Shown piece by piece: positions 56,495 through 64,000 of a DNA stretch of 64,000 bases. The translations under genes were made by a program, and so were the position numbers. A model generated the notes under the pieces. The model was not told where the DNA came from, made no database searches, and saw only the letters and a program-made list of their open reading frames with translations. Positions within the stretch are counted from its first letter, which is position 1; each line of letters begins with the position of its first letter. Origin of the DNA: Diadema setosum (lineage: Eukaryota > Echinodermata > Echinoidea > Diadematoida > Diadematidae); contig NC_092701.1 in NCBI RefSeq assembly GCF_964275005.1, positions 33,544,520 through 33,608,519 on the forward strand, in the 5' to 3' direction.

Positions 56495-58707
56495 TTATAG
56501 AACAAACATAAAACGCCTGGTGAAGGTGCAGACAAAGCAGGGCATCTGCTTGGCCCGCCCCTCCGAGGACTCCCTCCACACCATCCTGTTGTTGACCCGG
56601 ACGAGGATGTCGAGGATGTGCTCCTTGTCCTTGAACTCGGCGATGACGTCGCACAGGTCCTTGACAAACCAGGAGCCCTCTAAAGAATCGCGCCATGCCT
56701 TCGTTCCTGCAGATTGGAAGAGTCAAGTTTATGGTGTTGTTGTTGTTGTTTTAAAGAAAGAAAGAAGAGAGAGAGAGAAGACTACGGTGCATGCATCCTG
56801 TAGGCGTACTCTTGCAAGGAAAGTTATGAGTTAAGTGTTGAGTTCCAGTGAGAAAGTAAGCACATAACGTATCTTGCATTCTATTGCACATTTCATATTC
56901 GGCTGAACAGCAAAATGGATATACAATGTAATACCATCTGATGCGTATTGAAATGGAGGAGCTTGCAATATGAATATTACTGCACCTTAGGTCTATGGCA
57001 TGTTTGTTAATACTGACTTAGCTCCGATACTTTTCCCCCTACTTTTAGATGTCAATACTAGTATTTCGTTTAAATAAGGACTTAAGGCTATACTGTTGTC
57101 AACATGGTTATTTACCGCTAAAATTGGTTAAAAGCACAGAAAAGAAAGTTTGATCCATTTCAGGAGGGAATTTCCAAACATCCAGAGGACTATTATATGC
57201 AAGAGATGAATACTACTACTCATGTTTTCCCCCAATTAATCCCAGTTTCAAGTAATAATTTAACCTACTTTTGGTGAAGATGCCACTAGGTCTTCATGGC
57301 CTACAAAAAAAGGGATTTTACCATCATGACGCACAAAATATTTTCGTATACTTAACTTTATTGTGTCTTTTTAATTGGAATGTCACGTCATCTATCCTTT
57401 TGACACTGTATAGAGAACAAACAACGTTCATATATTTCTTCCCATCTTGTTTGAAAAGCTTCACGCACACATGCAGCCTACTGAATCCGAAAAAGCCCTA
57501 AACCTCTTACCTTCCGTTGTCGCATAAGCTATCAGGACGTCTGAGTTGACTGGTCTCGTCAGGAAGCCAGGAATTTCAAAACTATCAAAAACTTGTTTTG
57601 ACGATGACCCCGGTATGCTATCGGCGTAGCAAACTCCTCTCACATGCTCTTTGCCACGACAAGACTGGATAATGAATATCTTTGGCATGTCTGGAAAGAA
57701 AATGAATTAATGTTTTAAATTGACGGATTGATAAGAAAGAAAAGAAAAACAGCGCTTTATAATCTTCAGAATCGTCGGAAAATTAAGGAAGACAAAGTTT
57801 GAAGCCATATATACGCAAAGTCGCTGCAATTTTTTTTTTATACACACTCTTAAAGTAGTTGGGCAAAAATGCCCAACTTTTAACCGAAACCGGGCAACAT
57901 ACTGTCCACACAACTATTGGTTAAAATTTGCCCATCTGATGTTGGGTACTGAGTTTGCTATGTGGTTGGGCAAATTAAATTGCCCATCAGCTGTTGACCA
58001 ATCAGACTTTACCCAACTTCGCAATTTCCCAACTGTTGGTTATATTTTGAGTTGGGTAATCATTTGCCCAACCAATTTTACCCAATTTGATATTGTTGAC
58101 AAAATTAAGTTTGTGTTGAATTATTTGATGTATGGGTTTTTACCAGAACATGTGCATGTCAAGTCATTGTTCATATTTAACCTATCATAATCCTACAGCT
58201 AGTCATAAAGCCCATAACTACAAGTACATCTGGGTCTAGACTACGTCCTTCACCTAGTAAGTACCAGGGATGTTTTATTTAGTTGTAATGCTTTAAGACA
58301 TGGTTACCATGTAGATTACACTTTTATTATAAAAATATGTAAATACCTCATAAAAGGTACAAGTTGAAATTGTGAATATCACGGCAATAATATTTGATAA
58401 ATTTCTAATACATTTCAGACATTACAAAGTTTATTGGAGTCATAAAAAATCATTAAATCTAACAATATTTTATCCTTTTCACGAAGAGAATTTGAATAGC
58501 TTATGAATATCCATGAGCAAAAAAAAAAACAAAAAACAAAAAACCAGACAGTAGAAAACAATAGAAACCAACTGGTATCAACTGGTTACAAAATTTTTAG
58601 TTACTGGGTTTTAATCTGGAATGAAGTGGTAAGCAAGTTCAGTCAGCAATATGGGTTTCAAATTGTGTCATCTATTAAACTATTTGCACACCGACACACA
58701 CACGCAC

Positions 58708-58742
<35 letters not shown>

Positions 58743-58907
58743 AACACTCACAAAACACAAACTAGCAATATTGTAGGAATATTCTGAAGTTTGCTCCCAC
58801 AGACAGATACTCTCACAATGTTGATTTTTTTTAACCTCTCCGGTGTTGACGGAATAAAGGGAAACGTAAGAAAATTATGTCAAAATACGTCCACAATGTA
58901 GCTCTTG

Positions 58908-58940
<33 letters not shown>

Positions 58941-61900
58941 TGTTTAGATATATATAGACAATACAGTGCGTGTGTGTGTGTGTGTGCGTGTGTTTTGTCC
59001 CCCTCCCATTCCTAAAACAGAGAACACCCTATAATTCTTGGTACCCCCTACAAAATCGTAAGGTTCGGCCATCCTTCTATATGGAGGCCTATACCACAAA
59101 CACACACACACACATACACACACCGTCACATACATACACACATACACGCGTACACGCACAGACTTTTTTTACTTGTCCATGAAAACTTTTACCAACTTGA
59201 AAGGACCAATTCTGTTGGGAAATATTCGCCCAATATTTAAGTAAGAATAATTGTCCATATGTTGGTTTAATCACCTTAAAGCTCAATTGGGCGATAATTG
59301 CCCAGAATGATGATGTTTTTGTTTGTTTGTTTGTTTTTTTTTTAACCAACCAATGATTAATTACCCAACTAAATTTACCTAATATTTTAAGAGTGCACAG
59401 TGTCATTTCAACTGAGGTCATTTGAACAGATTGCGTTCTGTACATATACACTGTACATTGAATGAGACAAACAACTAACTTCATCCAAAACGCGACGCTA
59501 ACATCCACTGTAATGGATGTAAGTGTGTGTTGCATAATTATGATAGTACAATGTAATATGATTACAGTATGCAAACATTGGACATATCTTTCTGGTGTAC
59601 TGTATAGTACTTAGCAAATTATGACTTGCAACACAAGTTTGCGAGTGGCTGATTTTGTGATCGCGAAATGCATTAATAGAATGAGAAAGATATGTTTATC
59701 CTTCTCAAGAGATATTTAGCGATTTCTTACCTCGGAGATGTATAATTATATACATTGCATTCTCAATACATGGTCAGCTATCCATTAGGCATTACCTTTC
59801 ATTGCTGGTATCTTGTCGCCATGGAAATAATTTATGATGTCATCAACCAACATCCACTTTTCATCAGCCATCAATACTCCATCCTATTTGTTCAAAGTGT
59901 GATGCATAAAACGAGAGAACTGAATAGAGACAGTAATTTTGAATCGTTACCAATTCACAATTTCTATTTCAAAACAAAAAGTGCACTCCTTGCAACTGAT
60001 TGACAAATTGCTCTGCATGGACGTAAAAGAGCACAGAAAAACAAACAAACAACCAAAAAACAAAAACACAGAATAGAGAGTGTGCTACCGGCCTAACAAG
60101 ATGGGTTGACATTAAATACTCAAGTGCTTAAGGTATGTCATTCCGAGGTATGGGGGAGTACCGGCCGTCGTTTGGCTAAGTCGGTACAGTGCCTGCCGCC
60201 AAATCCAAGTGACCATGGTTCGATTCGTCCCCTCCAGCGAGGAATGAATCTTATTTTTTTTTTCTTCAAGATTAACGAACCTTTGGAACAACGATTAACA
60301 TCATGATTCAACTTCACGTGCCACCAGTATGTGTCTGGGTATATCCTATTTTGAGAATATCTACATAGATCCTAAAATATTGTATTATGCACAATACGAT
60401 ACGATATCCTGTGTTTCCATGAAATCATTTCTGTGAAATGCAAAACTACAAGCTGATACTGATAAAAATATAATATTATTCCTGTTACCTTTTCTGGTCC
60501 ATCGGTCTTTGTTCTCTGTGGTTGCCCGTGCGTCCCAATGATGAAAATAAAACTTTTGTATTCTCCCTTTCTCAGAGTGCTTTGTGAAGTACGAAGGTGG
60601 TTTTCCAGCTCTCCCTTGGTCACATCCTTTTTATATGTCAGGTCGGAATAATTGTCTCCAAGGTCTCTGAAGAGACCTCGAACGTTCTCTTCATCCGTCT
60701 CAGCTCCTGTAAAGACACAGCATAAGAAAAAAAGAGATAAAAAATCTCAATATGACAAGAAATGGTAGAAAGGCAAGTGCTCGAGATATCTACCTTAATA
60801 GTCTGTGTGCCAGAAGCTGAACCTTGTCTAACCGTGAAAATGATTTTTTTTTTTTTCCTTTTGGAGGGTGCTGAATCTGGATCTGAAAGATGAAATTTTT
60901 GCATCCTTGAGGGTTTTTAGATATCAAAGATCAAAAGATGGCCACCAAGACGGCCGCCAAAATCTTAATAATTATTTCCTTATAAAAGGGTGAAAAAAAA
61001 AAATGTTTCACCCCATTTCGAGGGTGCTGGATTCGAATATTGATGATGCCTTTTTGCGCCCCTGAGGGTTTTGAAATATCCAAGCTGGCGCCAGAATGGC
61101 AGTCAAAAATTGAAATTCTAATTGAAGAAATTCTAATTGAGGCATTTCCTTTCAAATTGCGATAAATTGGAAATCAGTATTTGTTTTAAACAGTATCAGC
61201 TATGTCAACGATGCTAAGTCAAAATCTGGTTGATGCAACACTTGCATCCACCAGGGTTTTGCGATATATTGAAAAAGGGCCTCTGAAAACTGATATTCAT
61301 ATTTCCTCATAGAGGGTGGAATGTTGTCTAACGTTATTAGGGGGATGGAACCCACGATTGAAAAAAGAAAACCCAATTTTTTCTATGTACCTTTAAATTT
61401 AGCAAATAGTTATAATCAGGGATATCTAAAATGACCGCTACTGGCAACAACGGTACACTATACAGGAAAGTCATATAGTGCATGTCTCATAAGATGTTCT
61501 ACGCACACTGAAAAGGTTGATTGACACCCCCCTAAGCCGTTAAGAGATCTGAGACTGACACTTACGAACAAAAAAGACTGAATGCCCATGGAACACCATG
61601 TAAGACAAATTCCAAAGGTCATCGGATTCTTATTTTCTCTCAGTTCTACCTCCTGTCATTTTAACGACTTTAAATAAAAAAAAAATACATATTTCTCTCT
61701 GTAAATTTGCCTGTTACCCTTTATATTTTTTTATTGACTTATTATATATATATTTTTTTGCTATACTAATTTTCCTGTTTCTGAAGCGATCGCTCTCCAT
61801 TTCCTTCTCTTCCCTTCTTTAATGAGCATATCATTAAACAACTCGGTGTTCTGGGCCCCATTTCATAAAAGATGTTAGGATAGCAACTCTTGCTGGAATG

Positions 61901-64000
61901 TCATCTTCCAATAGCAAAAGCCAATGAGGAAGCTTGATTTTTGTCGTTACCATGACAACTGCCATTCCAGCATGGGTTGCTATCATATCAACTTTTTATG
62001 AAATGGGGCCCTGACTGGTGGGCACCAATCTTATAATCAGTAATGGAAAGCTGCCACGTTCACACATCAAAATAAGAAATATTCCAAACAGCTCAGGAGG
62101 GAGGGAGAAACTTGTGTGTTATACGTGCAATCAATGAGCAAATAATTAACTATTCTAATGTTTTCATAAAGCATCCTGTAGAATCAAGAAGGAAAAGGCT
62201 TGTTTTCTTCCCCTTCTAGGTAATGGTATCTCTACAGCAATACACACCTAAACGACGGTTTGATCTGCCAGTAAAAATATTGTTGATGAAAAGGACGTGG
62301 CACTTTCCTGGCTCGTAGAATAAACGGTGATTAAACCCTTTATTCCCAGAGGCGCTATCGGATGTACCTCGGGGAAGACTATCCGCTAGATATCCATTTA
62401 AATTATAAGAAGATATAAAGTATTGTTAATCATATGTAATCACAACCATAATGACAAGTTAATGCCATGCAAGATTGAAGTATTTGAATGAATGATAAAA
62501 AATTTGAACAAGATCATGCATTGCTTTTGAACAAAATCATGGATGTAAGGACACGTAAAACTTTTAAAACTACAATATAAAGCTATCAATAGAGGATTTC
62601 CATGAGGTAAGCCTATATTACCGAGGTGTCAGCAACTTTCCACATTTTCATTTCATATCGATTCATTTTCATATTTCTCACATAAAGCACAAAAAGTATG
62701 TAAATACGAAAATTACCAAAATAAATACATAAATTAAATGAAACTTCACAGGAGTATACAACATTTGTCTTGTAATAAACACAACGTCTGTACACATGAG
62801 AGTTTGAGTATGGTTAAAATGCGAGCAATATGATGGGGCCTGAAAAAACGCAGACAAAGAATGAGGAAGTTTTATCTTTCCTTTGATTAAAAAAATCAAT
62901 GAAGAAAATAACCAAATCAGGTAGAAAGATTTGGACAATTTTCACTTCATTCTTTTTTTTCAAGTATATCTATACTTATGATCGTCGACATACTTTTGAC
63001 GATTCAATAAGGTGATGTTTAATAAATATAGCATAATCACTGAAGTGAATTCATGTTTGGTAATTCTGATAGACCTTTCGAGTTCTTTCCATATATAATC
63101 ATGCCACGTGTGTCATATATTTTGTGTACTTATCTGCTTTCATTCCTTCCTTTGTGTGTCAAAACAATCAAAATGATATGACTGCATTAGTTTAATTCAC
63201 TAAAATGATGACATTACCCTATATGAGCCTAATGATACGAGTAATTCTGAATCTTATAGTAAACGAATATGATATCAGTATTCATTTTATTCATTTCCGA
63301 ACCTTATTGTCTTTTACCAATCAGATGCGCTATTGATGTTAAAAGTCAACAAAATAATAATGACATTAACTCTATAGATCCTTTTGAGTGTTTAATGTTG
63401 TCTGTAATTTTTCTCAGAAGTGATAGAATAGATGAGAAACTAGTGGTTATCGGAATTGGGATAATGATGGAGAGGGAAATTAGCTGCTGCTTACACATTG
63501 GAACCTGGAAACTTTGAGGCTGGCGAAGGTCATGGCGGCTTGCACTGGATGGCTGAGGATGGGCAACATTTGGCTGCATGACAGCAGGGTCTCTTGGTTC
63601 GGCAAATTGCTGACTGTTGTACTGAGAGCCACCCATGTGTTGCGGCTGGGGAGGGTAGTGGGGTGGAGCAGCGTACGACATGTACGTAGTTCCTCCTGGT
63701 GGAATGTAACCCCAAGGATGCAATGCCGCGGGGTGATAACCTTGTTGGGGCACTTGTTGGGTTGAATCAGAAATGTCTTCTCCCTCCACTGGGTAGTCTA
63801 TGACCAGAAAATCAAAAGGAAGTAAGATAAGTAGAAAAACAGAGAGACAGAAGAAGCAGGTATGGATGTCAGACATGGAGATACAGAGAAACGAACATCG
63901 ATATGCCACTGACCAAGGAATAAAGGAAGAAAAAAATTACCCAGGAGTGACCACCGGGAAATGTTGAGGTGAATACCAAAAAGGAATGCACTAAGCAGTC
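56495..64000 (-). CDS. Caspase (peptidase C14), 5' partial, at least six exons on the minus strand
   Basis: Exons in transcript order are 63797-63495, 62385-62248, 60706-60489, 59883-59796, 57690-57511 and 56706-56495, with a likely further one at 64000-63941. All join in frame with GT-AG borders. The large subunit runs from KCHVLFINNIF through RRLGAETDEENVRGLF, the catalytic His in FIFIIGTHG and the catalytic Cys in FIIQSCRG. The small subunit has LIAYATTEG, WRDSLEGSWFV and ILVRVNNRM and ends TFTRRFMFVL. Substrate-pocket residues that bind the P1 Asp in family members are present: Arg before the LGAETD, Gln of QSCRG, Arg of WRD. THG replaces the usual SHG, and QSCRG replaces QACRG. About 100 residues upstream are Pro, Gln, Tyr and Gly rich. 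Initiator or executioner status cannot be told because the prodomain start lies outside the window. Confidence 0.88.
57842..59398. mobile_element. 1.56 kb element with CACTCTTAAA ends and TTGGGCAA palindromes, caspase intron
   Basis: ACACTCTTAAAGTAGTTGGG at the left is matched by the inverse TTTTAAGAGTGCACAG at the right. Subterminal zones repeat TTGGGCAAA, TGCCCAAC and TACCCAA in both orientations. The centre holds AT and AC/GT microsatellites. No transposase frame. Confidence 0.55.
58705..58990. repeat. Cluster of (AT)n and (AC/GT)n microsatellites
   Basis: Runs at about 58708-58742, 58912-58938 and 58968-58990 lie inside the element at 57842-59398. Confidence 0.9.
59796..59883 (-). CDS. 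Short caspase exon between catalytic His and Cys exons
   Basis: This 88-base exon encodes 29 residues, including DGVLMADEKWMLVDDIINYF, which fill the gap between the THG and QSCRG exons exactly as in the family (a strand, then a helix before the KPK/MPK). The acceptor AAATAG and donor GTAATG are in the right phase on both sides. Confidence 0.85.
60165..60270 (+). mobile_element. tRNA-derived SINE
   Basis: TGGCTAAGTCGG fits the Pol III A box exactly, and GGTTCGATTCG fits the B box about 50 bases later, giving a tRNA-like head. A T-rich run ends it at about 60250-60265. It lies in a caspase intron between the exons at 59796-59883 and 60489-60706. Confidence 0.65.
60840..61330. repeat. Diverged tandem repeat, period about 165 bases, caspase intron
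   Basis: GAGGGTGCTG, TTTTTGCATCC or TTTTTGCGCCC, CTGAGGGTTTT and GATATC or AATATC words recur in the same order about three times. Confidence 0.5.
61853..62011. mobile_element. Short hairpin MITE with GGGCCCCATTTCATAAA ends
   Basis: GGGCCCCATTTCATAAAAG and its inverse TTTTTATGAAATGGGGCCC bound 160 bases. AGCAACTCTTGCTGGAATG and CATTCCAGCATGGGTTGCT also pair. Confidence 0.85.
62248..62385 (-). CDS. Caspase exon with start of the large subunit
   Basis: This 138-base exon encodes the linker end and GKCHVLFINNIFTGRSNRR, matching the first beta-strand and following loop of caspase p20. The acceptor TATCTAG and donor GTGTGT fit the phases of both neighbours. It has no ATG and is easily missed in open-frame scans. 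Confidence 0.8.
   Translation of the reverse strand, partial: RIVFPEVHPIAPLGIKGLITVYSTSQESATSFSSTIFLLADQTVV
63941..64000 (-). CDS. Probable upstream caspase exon (partial, window edge)
   Basis: The minus strand reads in frame to a GTAATT donor at 63940-63939, in the phase needed by the acceptor at 63798. The 19 residues, starting LLSAFLFG and ending ISRWSLL, could be the end of a death-fold helix bundle. The exon is supported only by phase and open frame. Confidence 0.4.

Noticed and set aside
56328-56726. 132 aa minus-strand frame over the last caspase exon
   Set aside because: The overlapping phase gives the conserved caspase small subunit with correct splice joining. The longer frame is a GC-rich shadow.
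59089-59574. 161 aa minus-strand frame
   Set aside because: It crosses microsatellites and the end of a transposon. No domain, signal or splice support was seen.

Overview
The window reads as invertebrate deuterostome nuclear DNA, most likely an echinoderm and probably a sea urchin. The reasons are intron-rich genes with AT-rich introns, a SNAPC4-type Myb gene, tandem secreted C-type lectin genes, a caspase, a very dense load of short inverted-repeat transposons, and a foldback element built like the TU elements known from sea urchins. The species call is inference. No bacterial, organellar or viral gene, rRNA gene or CRISPR array was seen.

Layout. (1) Positions 36-14012, plus strand: eleven exons of a SNAPC4-like gene (largest subunit of the snRNA-activating protein complex), open at the left edge. 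Its introns hold several hairpin transposons and a tRNA-derived SINE. (2) Positions 14.0-18.4 kb: a short piggyBac-derived element that keeps a transposase N-terminal remnant, a nearly perfect palindromic element, a pogo/Tigger-like remnant and simple repeats. (3) Positions 18442-24600: a 6.2 kb foldback element with long inverted arms made of tandem repeats. Its centre is an array of about 145 bp units, each carrying an X-box-like palindrome, and two LINE fragments have landed in that array. (4) Positions 25.2-52.5 kb, plus strand: three tandem copies of one four-exon gene encoding signal peptide, C-type lectin domain and PAN/apple domain (243, 247 and 246 aa). All introns are phase 1, promoters are conserved, and the introns are filled with transposons, palindromic repeats, a satellite and telomere-like repeats. 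(5) Positions 52.5-56.4 kb: intergenic, with a LINE 3' fragment and a 1.1 kb terminal-inverted-repeat element. (6) Positions 56495-64000, minus strand: the 3' part of a caspase gene with at least six exons, continuing past the right edge. Two of its exons are not obvious as open frames and were found by splice phase and family alignment.

How the genes relate: SNAPC4 is a housekeeping transcription factor subunit for snRNA genes. The lectins look like secreted recognition proteins of the kind expanded in echinoderm immunity, and the caspase is a cell-death or inflammatory protease. Nothing in the sequence links lectins and caspase beyond proximity. All exon boundaries were read by eye from splice sites and reading phase and were not checked against transcripts.
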